Of a stretch of DNA of 17,400 nucleotides, positions 1-8,859 are shown one piece after another. Source of the stretch: Syntrophomonas sp. UBA5432. Its GTDB lineage: Bacteria > Bacillota > Syntrophomonadia > Syntrophomonadales > Syntrophomonadaceae. The stretch lies in assembly GCA_002424365.1 (NCBI GenBank), contig DIRQ01000096.1, positions 1 to 17,400 on the forward strand, in the 5' to 3' direction. The notes under the pieces were generated by a model, which did not search any database, was not told where the DNA came from, and saw nothing but the letters and a program-made list of their open reading frames with translations. The translations under genes were made by a program, and so were the position numbers. Numbering within the stretch: position 1 is the first letter of the stretch; the number at the start of each line of letters is the position of its first letter.

Positions 1-1
1 G

Positions 2-139
2 CTGGTAAAGGAATACGGTATAACCTATATTCCGGCGACTTTCATTATTGACAGCAATGGGGAGCTCAGTTACCAGGAGATAGGGCTAATGCCAGAAAAA
101 GATTTGCGAGCTCAACTGGACAAGGTGGTGAAACCATAA
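2..139 (+). CDS. Thioredoxin-like (TlpA/ResA-type) protein, C-terminal end only
   Basis: The gene is cut by the window edge; only the last 45 codons are present. The visible part contains the cis-proline region of a thioredoxin fold (YIPATFIIDSNGEL), then a short strand and the final helix (EKDLRAQLDKVV). The CXXC active site would lie upstream of the window. Its TAA is followed directly by the ATG of the ccdA-like gene, so the two are almost certainly co-transcribed. TlpA/ResA-type thioredoxins act outside the membrane, reducing disulfides with electrons delivered by CcdA, often for cytochrome c maturation. Membrane anchor and exact subfamily cannot be judged from this fragment. Confidence 0.8.
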   Translation: MVKEYGITYIPATFIIDSNGELSYQEIGLMPEKDLRAQLDKVVKP

Positions 140-826
140 ATGGAAGCTTGGCTGAATCAGGTAGCCCCCCATTTTTTGAGTAGCTTTTCTATTTATGGCT
201 ATGGATTGGTTTTTCTGGCAGGCGTCATTACCAGTATCGGACCCTGTAACCTGAGTACAGTGCCCATAATAATCGGTTATGTAGCTGGTACCGAGGCGGG
301 GAAAAAACGCAGCTTTACTATGTCCCTGCTTTTTACCCTGGGGACTGCTACTACCTTCATGCTGTTGGGCCTCATAATAGCAGCAGTAGGCGGCATCTTT
401 GGTGCCAGTAAAAGTATACTCTATTATATAGTTGCGGCTGTCTGTATAGTGATAGGCTTAAATCTAGTGGGAATATGGAAACTAAACATTAGTTTTGGCG
501 GCGATTTGCTCACTAAGGTCGGGGAGCAGCGGGGTTACCTGGGCAGCTATATCCTGGGCCTGGTTATGGGTCTGGTAGGCTCTCAATGTGGTACTCCTAT
601 ACTCCTGGCTATTCTTTCCCTGGCTCTGGCCAGCGGTCAGTTGCTCTACGGTACCACCCTGCTTTTTGTCTACGCCCTGGGTCGTGGCGTTCCTATTGTA
701 GCTGTAGGTACTTTCACCGGCCTCATCGCCCGCATGGACCAATTCGCCCGCTGGAATGCGGTGCTGGAAAAGGTGGCCGGAATTATGATTATTCTAGTTG
801 GTGGGTATTTTGCGTGGATAGCGTAA
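140..826 (+). CDS. ccdA: CcdA/DsbD-family membrane thiol-disulfide transporter
   Basis: The 228-residue product is almost entirely hydrophobic, with about six membrane segments, matching the usual CcdA length. The two redox cysteines of the family appear to be C36 (GPCNLSTVP) and C150 (SQCGTPILLAIL), each before a proline-containing stretch at the start of a helix, as expected for the inverted-repeat CcdA fold. The family moves reducing equivalents from cytoplasmic thioredoxin across the membrane to an extracytoplasmic thioredoxin-like partner. The partial TlpA/ResA-type gene directly upstream (stop and start codons adjacent) is the likely partner. The gene ends 9 bp before the convergent transglutaminase-like gene, and I see no clear hairpin terminator in that gap. 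The first cysteine motif is GPC rather than the common SPC or TPC. Confidence 0.85.
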   Translation: MEAWLNQVAPHFLSSFSIYGYGLVFLAGVITSIGPCNLSTVPIIIGYVAGTEAGKKRSFTMSLLFTLGTATTFMLLGLIIAAVGGIFGASKSILYYIVAAVCIVIGLNLVGIWKLNISFGGDLLTKVGEQRGYLGSYILGLVMGLVGSQCGTPILLAILSLALASGQLLYGTTLLFVYALGRGVPIVAVGTFTGLIARMDQFARWNAVLEKVAGIMIILVGGYFAWIA

Positions 827-835
827 TTTAAGGGA

Positions 836-1471
836 TTATTTAGTCCCCAGCCAATGCTTAGTCAAATCGCCGTAAATTCGGTAGCTATTTTCCAGGATAA
901 AGTCCCAGGGAAGGTCGGGGTAACTACCATAATCCTCTAAATATTCTATATAGGGTTCATCCTGCAGGTCTTTATCCGGCAGGATAGCGTCACTTAACCC
1001 ATCAAAATTTACCACTGGAACTCCGGTCCGCGCACATATTTCCTTATCGAAAGTAGGTGCTGCCTTCAGCCATTTACCGTTTAGAAAAATACAGTTATAC
1101 ATATGAGGAAAGAAAACGTTAGTCTGCATCATTTCCACAGCTTCTGGTGGAGATTTATGATTGCGTATCGAAACCAGTAAAAGCCCACAGGGAATTCCTG
1201 CTGCCCGGCACAGGGCTGCCAGCAGTATCGCCTTTTGTACACACCAACCCTGGCCCTTGGCCAGAATCGCAGAGGCGCGATAAGCTTCAATATCTCCGGT
1301 AGTGGTATACATATTATAGTGGCATTCATCCCGCACATAATTAAATAGCTTAACGGCTTTCTCCACCTCAGTGCTCAGGCCGTAGGTAATTTCCTCTGCT
1401 TTCTCCCGGATTAGAGGGTGCTCACTTTCTATATAAGGGGTAGCTTGTAGATACAGCGATGTATCCTGCAT
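836..1471 (-). CDS. Transglutaminase-like (cysteine protease fold) protein
   Basis: The 211-residue protein has no obvious signal peptide and so is likely cytoplasmic. A transglutaminase-core signature is visible: C77 in GWCVQKAILLAALCRAAGIP, which resembles the family's GxCxxxAxLxxALxRAxGIP, then H123 in FFPHMYN, and D142 at the end of NGKWLKAAPTFD. These fit the Cys-His-Asp triad order. Bacterial members may be proteases or peptide-modifying enzymes; the substrate here is unknown. The ATG start is supported by an AGGAGGAG SD five bases upstream on the minus strand. It is transcribed towards ccdA. Its upstream region (about 1470-1565) is duplicated near 10.4 kb, which matters for the island history. 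Confidence 0.8.
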   Translation of the reverse strand: MQDTSLYLQATPYIESEHPLIREKAEEITYGLSTEVEKAVKLFNYVRDECHYNMYTTTGDIEAYRASAILAKGQGWCVQKAILLAALCRAAGIPCGLLLVSIRNHKSPPEAVEMMQTNVFFPHMYNCIFLNGKWLKAAPTFDKEICARTGVPVVNFDGLSDAILPDKDLQDEPYIEYLEDYGSYPDLPWDFILENSYRIYGDLTKHWLGTK

Positions 1472-1489
1472 AAAAACTCCTCCTATCTG

Positions 1490-1565
1490 AATTTCCCATC
1501 TTTACCAAACAGTATGAACTACTTCGATACGGAAGGGAAGTTTCCCTTTTTATTACTGTTGCAGG
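1490..1565. repeat. 76-bp direct repeat, copy A (island left boundary)
   Basis: This intergenic segment matches 10384-10458 in the same orientation with about 9 mismatches and one gap (roughly 87 percent by eye). Shared blocks include AATTTCCCATCTTT, CTACTTCGATA and TTTCCCTTTTTATTACTG. Weaker similarity continues leftwards through the SD of the transglutaminase-like gene (CCTCCTATCT here, CCTCTTATCT in copy B). Copy A is therefore the native 5' region of that gene. It contains a short inverted repeat, AGGGAAGTTTCCCT, before a T run. Confidence 0.85.
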
Positions 1566-1579
1566 ATATGGGGTGTGGA

Positions 1580-1631
1580 TAGAGAAATATGGATACAATG
1601 ATTATACTTGGTTATTTGGTTAAGAATAACC
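1580..1631 (+). promoter_or_regulatory. Candidate promoter and operator of the methylase/helicase operon
   Basis: TAGAGA at 1580-1585 and TATACT at 1603-1608 are separated by 17 bp and could form a sigma-A-type promoter (4/6 and 5/6 matches). Immediately downstream, around the expected transcription start, is an inverted repeat GGTTATT-N8-AATAACC (1610-1631). It could be an operator or a 5' mRNA hairpin limiting expression of the large TTG-started methylase gene at 1659. Confidence 0.4.
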
Positions 1632-1658
1632 TTGGCGCTACAAAAGGGGGAATAGTAT

Positions 1659-4600
1659 TTGAGCCTAAGAGAGCTATCTGAAGCCCTGGTTAAGGGTTTT
1701 GATATGGATATATTTAAACAACTTCTGTCCTCAGCCAATGAAAGCTTTAAACCTTCATATACTGATTATTCGATTTATGTAGATAACCATGAATTTATCT
1801 CTGACCTTTATAAAATTGGTGAAATAGAATTCGATACTATTGAAAGGCTAATAGTTGTAGTAGGAAATCTAAACAGCGAATTAAGTAGTAAGAGTGGGAA
1901 AAAGGGACAGTACGAAATAGGACGGAAAATCTTAAAACAGGAATTATATGATGCCGGGCTTTTTCTATTTTATGATAATAGCGGGCAATTCCGATTCAGT
2001 CTCATTACTGCCATTTACCTGGGTAACAAGCGCATATATAGCAATTATCGCCGCTATACCTATTATGTTTCTCCCTTACTTGCAAATAAAACGTTTATAA
2101 CCCAGATGAGCAAATCTAATTTCAAATCACTAGATTCCATACAGGAGGCTTTTTCTCTAGAAGCAGTTTCTGAGAACTTTTATAATGATTTTAACCCCCA
2201 ATTCAGACTTCTAACCGAGGCTGTTACCGGTCACAAAAGGGTAGATTTAGCTCTAGCCGAGGATTTTGCTTTACTGTTTGTTATACGTATTATTTTCCTG
2301 GGTTTTGTCCAAAAAAAAGGATGGCTGGGTGAAAGAACTGATTTCATGCAATTTTTTTGGCAGGAATATCAGGCTAGTAAGCATAAGGAAAAATTCTACA
2401 AGTGCTGGTTGGAACCACTATTTTTTGAAGCCCTAAATTCACCCCCTGGGCATAAACTAACATCGACTGGCAATGAGTTTAGCCAATCAATCCAGGAAGT
2501 GCTGCAAATGGCCCCTTTTTTAAATGGTGAGCTTTTCAAGCGTATAGCCGGAATAGATGACCAGGGACTGCTGTTACCTGATAATGTAATAGCAGAGTTT
2601 TTTGATTTTCTATTTCAATATAACTTCACCATAGAGGAAAACACCCGCTATGACGAAGAACTGGAACTTAATCCAGAGTTTTTAGGGATAATCTTTGAAC
2701 GTCTGGTTAATAAAGCGGACGGTGCCGTATATACACCGCGTATCGAAGTAGACTTTATGTGCCGTTTAGCCCTGGTCAAGTGGTTGGAAGAGAACAGTTC
2801 CTGCCAGTATGAGGATTTATATTACCTCTTCTTCCGTGAAAAAGGTAGGGGTGATGAATATGACGAAGACCAGAAACAAGGTAATTTTTCCACTAAACAA
2901 ATGAGAGAGTTGATAGATCTATTAGAAAATGTGGCTATTTGTGACCCGGCTGCTGGTTCGGGAGCATTTGAAGTTGGTATGCTGCAAGTTCTAAGTGAAG
3001 TTATAGAGCAGTTGTATCATCATCCCTTGTTTCCTCAGGATGTCAATCTAAAAGACCCTTTTACCCTAAAAAGAGATTTAATTGCTAATTGTCTGTATGG
3101 GGTTGAGGTAAAACCATGGGCAGTTTGGATCAACCAACTGCGCCTATGGTTAACTTTGTTCATTGATATGCCCTATGACTACTGCTATTCCTATGAACCC
3201 CTATTACCCAGCCTGAACTTTAAAGTGCGTTGTGGGGATTCACTGGTACAACAGTTGGGTAGTAAAAGCTTTCCCGTACATGGGTATGCAGTAGTGTCAA
3301 AGACCGTAATGCACAGAATAAGGCAGCTTAAAAAAAATAAAATAGACTTTTTCCATAATCGACTGAAAAGCCCCCTTATGATTGAAAAGATGGAAAAAGA
3401 TATTTATAAGCTGATCTTGGAAGAGGAGATAAACGAACTACGTAAAGAGTTGCGGGGGTTCGTGAGTGCTGAGGGAAAACAACAGATTAATCTTTTCGGG
3501 GCTGATTACAGCCCGGTGGAGCAACCGGAACTGGAGATTAACGAGAATGAAAAACGACAGTTGCAAGCAAGAATTATACAGTTGGAGTTGCAGAAAAACG
3601 CCTTACAGGATACGCTGCCGTTTGTCTGGAGCATTGAGTTTGCAGAGGTATTTTTTGAAAAAGGGGGATTTGACATTATAATCGGCAATCCTCCTTATGT
3701 ACGTCAGGAGGAGATAGCTGATCCCAATGGTATAACAGATGCTAAAAAGTACAAGCAGGCTTTACAGGAGGTAGTGCGTTTAGACTATGACTATTATTTT
3801 GGCAAGCAGACGAAAATTGATGGAAAAAGCGATTTGTATACCTATTTTTATTTGCGGTCGTTGCGTTTACTAAACAGCAAAGGGATTCACTGTTTCATAT
3901 GCTCCAATTCCTGGTTAGATGTGGGTTATGGGGGTTGGATGCAGGAGTTTTTACTGCGCAACGTACCCATGCATTTTATTATTGACAATCATGCCCGGCG
4001 CAGTTTTGCCAGTGCCGACATAAATACCATAATTACTCTCTTCGCTGCTCCTCAAAAGCGTCTTAAACCTGATGCTCATGCGGTGAAGTTTGTGGCCTTT
4101 AGCAGACCGTTTGAGGAGGTTATATTTACTGAGAACCTGCTGGAAATGGAACAGATGGGTGAACTAACCAAAACCGGTGATTTTCGCATATTCCCGGTTA
4201 AATATAGCACTCTTCTTAATGAAGGGTCGGAATATGACACCGAGGAACAACGAATACTGGATGCTGGTAAATACATCGGTGATAAATGGGGAGGAAAATA
4301 TTTACGGGCACCGGATATATTTTTTACTATTATGGAGAAGGGAAGAGAGAAATTACTTAAGTTAGGTGATAAAGATGTTGCAGATGTCCGTTTTGGGATT
4401 AAGTCAGGATGTAATGATTTCTTTTATTTATCTGAGGACAAGATTCTTAAACTGAATATTGAGGGAAAATACCTCAAGCCAGTGTTAAAAAATCCACGAG
4501 AATCAAAAAATATTCATCTGTATGGTGATACTCTGTACAAAATCATATATTGTCATGAAGCACTCCATAATCTTAAGAATACAAGTATAAAAGAATACAT

Positions 4601-5180
4601 ATATCAAGGACAAAAAATGGAAGTTAACAAACGTCCGTCAGTTAAAGGAAGAAAGTATTGGTGGAGTATCGGTTATTGGGAACCAGCACATTGTTTTTGG
4701 ATGGAATCAATAAATGATATCAACAGGGTATATTTAAACAAGCATAAAATATTGGAATCAGATAAGTTTTATGGAATCACCTTCCACGACAACAAATGGT
4801 GTATGGAAAAAGCACTATCTTTAAACGCTACAATATATGCACTATTTAGAGAACTCCAGGGCTTTCATGGGATGGGACAAGGAGTTTTAAAGTTACCTGT
4901 TCGGGATGTGAAGGAACTGCTTTTTGTAGATTGCCAGTTTAACCAGATCAACTTAGAATGGCTGAACAGAAACCAAGAATCTATCTTCATCGAATGCGGC
5001 ATAGACCCTGAATCCAATATACCTATAGAACAGCAGGAACCTAATCCACTTCCTGACCGGGCGGCACTCGATAAAATCATTTTTGATGCACTGGGCTTAA
5101 GTGACGAGGAGCGTAAAGATGTATACCGGGCGGTATGCCGGTTGGTGTGGAACCGGGTTAGTAAAGCGAAATCAGTTTAA
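1659..5180 (+). CDS. Eco57I-type N6-adenine DNA methyltransferase with target-recognition region (defence/R-M)
   Basis: This 1173-residue protein is a gamma-class (N6-adenine) DNA methylase. A YTP element (residues 358-360) precedes the catalytic core, motif I is DPAAGSGAF (429-437), and the catalytic motif IV is NPPY (677-680) in GFDIIIGNPPYV. A charged, coiled-coil-like insertion lies between them (about 555-655). Residues about 850-1100 have the character of a TaqI/Eco57I-like target-recognition domain, and the C-terminus (PDRAALDKIIFDALGLSDEE) is typical of long Eco57I-like methylases. Residues 1-340 are not recognised; I see no clear PD-(D/E)XK nuclease. The start is TTG behind GGGGG. 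The gene is followed after 9 bp by the nuclease-helicase gene, so the pair probably forms a restriction-like defence unit: methylation marks host DNA while the partner attacks unmodified DNA. Confidence 0.88.
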   Translation: MSLRELSEALVKGFDMDIFKQLLSSANESFKPSYTDYSIYVDNHEFISDLYKIGEIEFDTIERLIVVVGNLNSELSSKSGKKGQYEIGRKILKQELYDAGLFLFYDNSGQFRFSLITAIYLGNKRIYSNYRRYTYYVSPLLANKTFITQMSKSNFKSLDSIQEAFSLEAVSENFYNDFNPQFRLLTEAVTGHKRVDLALAEDFALLFVIRIIFLGFVQKKGWLGERTDFMQFFWQEYQASKHKEKFYKCWLEPLFFEALNSPPGHKLTSTGNEFSQSIQEVLQMAPFLNGELFKRIAGIDDQGLLLPDNVIAEFFDFLFQYNFTIEENTRYDEELELNPEFLGIIFERLVNKADGAVYTPRIEVDFMCRLALVKWLEENSSCQYEDLYYLFFREKGRGDEYDEDQKQGNFSTKQMRELIDLLENVAICDPAAGSGAFEVGMLQVLSEVIEQLYHHPLFPQDVNLKDPFTLKRDLIANCLYGVEVKPWAVWINQLRLWLTLFIDMPYDYCYSYEPLLPSLNFKVRCGDSLVQQLGSKSFPVHGYAVVSKTVMHRIRQLKKNKIDFFHNRLKSPLMIEKMEKDIYKLILEEEINELRKELRGFVSAEGKQQINLFGADYSPVEQPELEINENEKRQLQARIIQLELQKNALQDTLPFVWSIEFAEVFFEKGGFDIIIGNPPYVRQEEIADPNGITDAKKYKQALQEVVRLDYDYYFGKQTKIDGKSDLYTYFYLRSLRLLNSKGIHCFICSNSWLDVGYGGWMQEFLLRNVPMHFIIDNHARRSFASADINTIITLFAAPQKRLKPDAHAVKFVAFSRPFEEVIFTENLLEMEQMGELTKTGDFRIFPVKYSTLLNEGSEYDTEEQRILDAGKYIGDKWGGKYLRAPDIFFTIMEKGREKLLKLGDKDVADVRFGIKSGCNDFFYLSEDKILKLNIEGKYLKPVLKNPRESKNIHLYGDTLYKIIYCHEALHNLKNTSIKEYIYQGQKMEVNKRPSVKGRKYWWSIGYWEPAHCFWMESINDINRVYLNKHKILESDKFYGITFHDNKWCMEKALSLNATIYALFRELQGFHGMGQGVLKLPVRDVKELLFVDCQFNQINLEWLNRNQESIFIECGIDPESNIPIEQQEPNPLPDRAALDKIIFDALGLSDEERKDVYRAVCRLVWNRVSKAKSV

Positions 5181-5189
5181 AGAGGTAGG

Positions 5190-8100
5190 ATGTCCATGAA
5201 AAAACAGACGTTTATTACCAACAGTAAAGAGAGTACCAGTCTGAAGAAACGGCTTTACCAGCTTATTGAGCATAGTAAAGAATTAAAGTTTCTGGTGGGC
5301 TTTTTCTATTTTTCTGGTTGGCAGCAACTATACGAGGCTTTAAGGGAGCGGGATGACCTGGTAATAAAAATCCTGGTAGGTTTGCAGGTTGATAGTATGT
5401 TGGGGCAGATGGTCGAAGTAGCCGGGGTGGAAAACAACTTGTCGGTAGAGGAGAAACTAGAACAGTTTTTTACCTCCTTAACCCGAGCTTTAAACACTGA
5501 AGAAATGGATATAAAGGACTTCTATGAACAGGTCGATTTTTTTATAGGTTTAATAGAATCAGACCGTTTACATATCAGAAAAACATCAGACCCTAACCAT
5601 GCCAAACTTTATTTGTTTAAAATCAAAGATACACTGCAGGGTTTAGCCGAAGCCAGGTTTATTACCGGAAGTAGCAATTTGACCAAAGCGGGTATGCTGG
5701 AGCAAAATGAGTTCAATGTGGAAATAGGGGACTACGGTACGGAGGAAGCGGAAGTTTATTTTGATTGGCTCTGGAATACCGCTATACCAATAACAGAAGT
5801 AAAACAGCGTAAATCGCAATTGATTAATGCTATTTACCGCAAAACCCAGGCTGCCACGGTTACTCCTTTTGAAGCCTATACTCTGGTATTAAAAAACTAT
5901 ATTGAGCTGCACGAACAAAAAAAGGTTAAGCCCCAGGTTATCAAGCTCCTGGAGGAAAGGGGATACGACCGCTATGCATACCAGATGGATGCGGTTAACC
6001 AAGCATTATCTATATTAGAAAGCTATAACGGGGTAATTATTGCCGATGTAGTCGGATTAGGCAAGTCTATAATCGCCAGCATGATTGCCAAACACACCGG
6101 TAAAAGAGGAATGATAATTTGTCCTCCAGGACTCATGGGTGACCCTAATGCTAATTCGGGTTGGCGCAAATATATGCATGATTTTAGATTATATGATTGG
6201 GAAATAAGGTCTTCTGGAGATTTAGAGAAAGCGTTGGATTATGTAAATGAACATGGAGATGACCTGGAGATAATTATTATTGATGAAGCCCATCGATTTA
6301 GAAACCAGGATACACTGGCATATGAACAACTAAGTGCTATCTGTCGTAACCGCCAAGTAATAATGCTAACGGCAACTCCATTTAACAATAGCCCGGCAGA
6401 TATTTTCGCCCTGTTAAAACTGTTTATTATTCCCGGCAAATCAAAGATTACCCTGGATGATAATTTGGAGGCCCGTTTTTCCAATTATAATTATTTGTTC
6501 AAACGTTTATCCTTTATTGCCCGCTATCATAATTCCAATGATGGGGACAAAATAAAACGGGTGGAACGATATTACCAGGATATTTTTGGTGAATTGCCAG
6601 TGGATATGGCTAAAGTAAACCGGAGGGCTAGATATTTGGCTGGACAGATTCGCAGTGTTATAGAACCAGTTGTAATTCGGCGAAACCGTCTTGATTTAAA
6701 AAACGACCCTATTTACCAGAACGAAGTAACAGGATTACCAGAAGTAGAAAATCCGGTAGAGATGTTTTTTGCCCTGGATTCTATGCAGTCAGCTTTCTAT
6801 GATAGCGTAATCAATGCCTATTTTGGTGAGAAAGGCCGGTTTAGCGGTGCTATCTACCGGCCCTTTATTTACGAAAAGGCAACAAATATTGACCAGTTGG
6901 ATGAAGAGGGTAACCGGGAATTTCAACAACAGCAAAACTTGTATGATTTCATGAGGAGGCTGCTCGTAAAAAGGTTTGAAAGTTCTTTTGGGGCATTTAC
7001 TCGCAGTATTGAGAATTTTATTGCTATTCATCAACTGGTGCTGCAATTCATAAAAAATTCTGGCGGCAAGTATATTTTAGACCGTAAACTGATGGAAAGA
7101 ATATACGAGGAAGACCAGGAAGACATCCAGAAAAGTTTAGACGATTTTGCCCGGCAGTTGGAAAATAAAAAAGTTCCGAAAAACTACCGGGTCTATGATG
7201 TAAACAAATTTCAAATGAAAGATGACTTTCTTTCTGCTATTCAATCCGATTTGCAGTTATTACAGGATATTCGCCAGGAGATTGATAAACTGTACCTGGT
7301 AGAAAACGATCCTAAAGCAGAATGTTTGGTACAATTGGTTAAAAACATTTTGTCCGAAAAACCTCGGGTTGGAGAACCTCAACGCAAGGTAATAATTTTT
7401 ACCGAGTTTATAGATACGGTTCATCATCTGCAGCAATGGCTAGAAATAGCATTTCCTAACAAGGTATTATATGTTGATGGAGTGTTAAATACCCAGAAAA
7501 CAAAGCAATTGCTGGTTAATTTTGATGCTAGTGTAAAAAAGATAGAACAGCAGAATCAATTCGAAATTCTGCTGACTACTGACCGGCTGTCTGAAGGAGT
7601 TAATTTAAACCGTGCCGGTGCGGTTATCAATTATGATATTCCCTGGAATCCCACCCGGGTGATACAAAGAATTGGGCGTATTAACCGCATAGGCCAGATA
7701 ATATTTCAAAAGCTTCGGATATATAATTTCTTTCCCAGTGAACAGGGAGCGGATATTGTAAAAAGTCGGCAAATAGCTGGACAAAAGATGTTTGTAATCC
7801 ATAATACCCTGGGCGAGGATGCCAGGATATTTGAAATCGATGAAACCCCTACCGCTTCAGATTTATATACACGGATAAATACTAACCCGGATGATTATGA
7901 AGACGAATCTCTCCTTACCCGTATAAGGAAAATATATTATGATATAGCAGACCAATACCCCACTACTATTGAACGGATATCTTCCCTCCCCCCCAGAGTC
8001 AAAACTAGTAAATCATTTACTGCTAACCAGCTAACAGTTGTCCGACGCAAGGGTTTGGGATTGTATATTCAACATATTAAAGATACCAATCAGGAAAAAA

Positions 8101-8576
8101 TGATTATTGGAAACCTCTTATTCGAAGATACTCTACCACTAATAAAGTGCGAATATGATGAAGAGCGTGTTTCGCCCAGCAGTCGATTCTGGCCTGCTTA
8201 TGAGCTTATTAAGGGTTATACTGAAGTATATAAACTGAATCGAAGTGATGCCTCGTTGGAGACCAAAGCATTGAACAATCTGCAAAGTGCATTGAGATAT
8301 TATGGGGAAGAGTTGGAAGCATATCGTACATTTATCCAAACTCTAATTAAAGACCTACGCAGTTTTAGAACCTTATCTAAATACTCATTGCGGCGTTTGG
8401 CTGCGGTAGATTTAAAGCCGGGTAATAAAAAAGACATAAAACAGTTTAACCAAGATCTAGGCTATTTGTACAGTTACCTGGGAGAAGATTATCTGGTAGA
8501 AGTGGAGCAAAGGACGCAATCAATTCAAAGTGAAATTCTCATTGCCATTGAGAATGTTAAGAATGCTAATGGTTAA
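5190..8576 (+). CDS. PLD-family nuclease fused to SNF2/DEAD-type helicase
   Basis: The 1128-residue protein fuses two modules. The N-terminal phospholipase-D-like domain (about 1-210) carries one HxK-type motif, H137-A-K139, followed by GSSN at 160-163, the pattern of PLD nucleases found in restriction and DISARM-type proteins. A superfamily 2 helicase follows: Walker A DVVGLGKS (K292), DEAH box at 365-368, motif III-like MLTATPFNN, and motif VI QRIGRINRIGQ (826-836), with TEF and TTDRLSEGVNL elements between. The last 200 or so residues are helical and not recognised. A single HxK motif suggests nuclease activity needs dimerisation (family knowledge). The start is ATG at 5190 with GAGG only 4 bp away; ATG 5196 is an alternative with 10-bp spacing. 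It lies 9 bp after the methylase gene, in one operon. Confidence 0.85.
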   Translation: MSMKKQTFITNSKESTSLKKRLYQLIEHSKELKFLVGFFYFSGWQQLYEALRERDDLVIKILVGLQVDSMLGQMVEVAGVENNLSVEEKLEQFFTSLTRALNTEEMDIKDFYEQVDFFIGLIESDRLHIRKTSDPNHAKLYLFKIKDTLQGLAEARFITGSSNLTKAGMLEQNEFNVEIGDYGTEEAEVYFDWLWNTAIPITEVKQRKSQLINAIYRKTQAATVTPFEAYTLVLKNYIELHEQKKVKPQVIKLLEERGYDRYAYQMDAVNQALSILESYNGVIIADVVGLGKSIIASMIAKHTGKRGMIICPPGLMGDPNANSGWRKYMHDFRLYDWEIRSSGDLEKALDYVNEHGDDLEIIIIDEAHRFRNQDTLAYEQLSAICRNRQVIMLTATPFNNSPADIFALLKLFIIPGKSKITLDDNLEARFSNYNYLFKRLSFIARYHNSNDGDKIKRVERYYQDIFGELPVDMAKVNRRARYLAGQIRSVIEPVVIRRNRLDLKNDPIYQNEVTGLPEVENPVEMFFALDSMQSAFYDSVINAYFGEKGRFSGAIYRPFIYEKATNIDQLDEEGNREFQQQQNLYDFMRRLLVKRFESSFGAFTRSIENFIAIHQLVLQFIKNSGGKYILDRKLMERIYEEDQEDIQKSLDDFARQLENKKVPKNYRVYDVNKFQMKDDFLSAIQSDLQLLQDIRQEIDKLYLVENDPKAECLVQLVKNILSEKPRVGEPQRKVIIFTEFIDTVHHLQQWLEIAFPNKVLYVDGVLNTQKTKQLLVNFDASVKKIEQQNQFEILLTTDRLSEGVNLNRAGAVINYDIPWNPTRVIQRIGRINRIGQIIFQKLRIYNFFPSEQGADIVKSRQIAGQKMFVIHNTLGEDARIFEIDETPTASDLYTRINTNPDDYEDESLLTRIRKIYYDIADQYPTTIERISSLPPRVKTSKSFTANQLTVVRRKGLGLYIQHIKDTNQEKMIIGNLLFEDTLPLIKCEYDEERVSPSSRFWPAYELIKGYTEVYKLNRSDASLETKALNNLQSALRYYGEELEAYRTFIQTLIKDLRSFRTLSKYSLRRLAAVDLKPGNKKDIKQFNQDLGYLYSYLGEDYLVEVEQRTQSIQSEILIAIENVKNANG

Positions 8577-8633
8577 GAACCCCAATGTGCTTTATGTTTA
8601 TGGTAAAAGGTAGCCAAAAGGGAAGGCCTCCGG

Positions 8634-8655
8634 CTCCTGGTGTAATATCCAGGAG
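8634..8655 (+). promoter_or_regulatory. SD-sequestering hairpin in toxin mRNA leader
   Basis: CTCCTGG (8634-8640) and CCAGGAG (8649-8655) form a perfect 7-bp stem with an 8-nt loop, ending at the purine-rich ribosome-binding region of the small ORF at 8670. The left arm, extended to CTCCTGGTGT (8634-8643), is also exactly complementary to ACACCAGGAG at 8787-8796 beyond the ORF. The mRNA can therefore choose between a local and a long-range 5'-3' fold. Confidence 0.6.
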
Positions 8656-8669
8656 AGGGGGTGATAGCG

Positions 8670-8750
8670 TTGAGTAAGGTGGAAATGATTCTGCTACTTA
8701 CGCTAATTGTCTCCATCATTACCTTAATAAACAATAAAAAGGCTATGTAA
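8670..8750 (+). CDS. Small hydrophobic peptide, holin-like type I toxin candidate
   Basis: A 26-residue ORF starts at TTG behind GGGGGTGAT, an excellent SD match. It begins MSKVEMILLLTLIVSIITLI and ends in a short lysine-containing polar tail. One short membrane helix after a VE dipeptide and a basic end is the layout of the putative holin-like toxins of type I toxin-antitoxin systems in Firmicutes. An in-frame GTG at 8661 would add three residues but lacks as good an SD spacing. Expected action is membrane insertion and growth arrest when the antisense RNA is lost. The surroundings support this: an SD-occluding hairpin upstream, and a convergent minus-strand terminator overlapping its last codons. 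Identity is inferred from size, composition and context, with no homology search. Confidence 0.6.
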   Translation: MSKVEMILLLTLIVSIITLINNKKAM

Positions 8751-8854
8751 AACCCACATAGCCAACCTTAAAATGTAGCAAACACCACACCAGGAGTTGT
8801 AGAACGCCCCGGTGGTTAGAGGGGTTCTCAGTAAGCCGCTTGAAAGCCTTTTGT
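8736..8854 (-). ncRNA. Putative antisense RNA antitoxin, about 115-120 nt
   Basis: A minus-strand transcript starting near 8854 (from the -10 at 8860-8865) and stopping at the T run near 8736 would overlap the toxin ORF's last codons and its 3' UTR. It would contain a hairpin GAACCCC/GGGGCGTTC (about 8803-8828) and the sequence CTCCTGGTGT. That sequence pairs fully with the toxin 3' UTR, and its CTCCTGG also pairs with the SD-proximal CCAGGAG, so the RNA could contact the toxin mRNA at both ends. Ends are predicted from the promoter and terminator only. Confidence 0.5.
8741..8763 (-). terminator. Rho-independent terminator of the antisense RNA
   Basis: GGCTATGT (8741-8748) and ACATAGCC (8756-8763) make a perfect 8-bp stem with a 7-nt loop. 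On the minus strand it is followed by TTTTT (plus-strand AAAAA at 8736-8740), so it terminates leftward transcription. On the plus strand no T run follows. The stem overlaps the toxin's last codons and stop. Confidence 0.75.
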
Positions 8855-8859
8855 TTATT

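Noticed and set aside
1659..5180. BREX PglX identity for the large methylase
   Set aside because: PglX is a long adenine methylase too, but none of the other BREX genes (pglZ, brxC, brxA, brxB, brxL) is present and the partner is a PLD-helicase.
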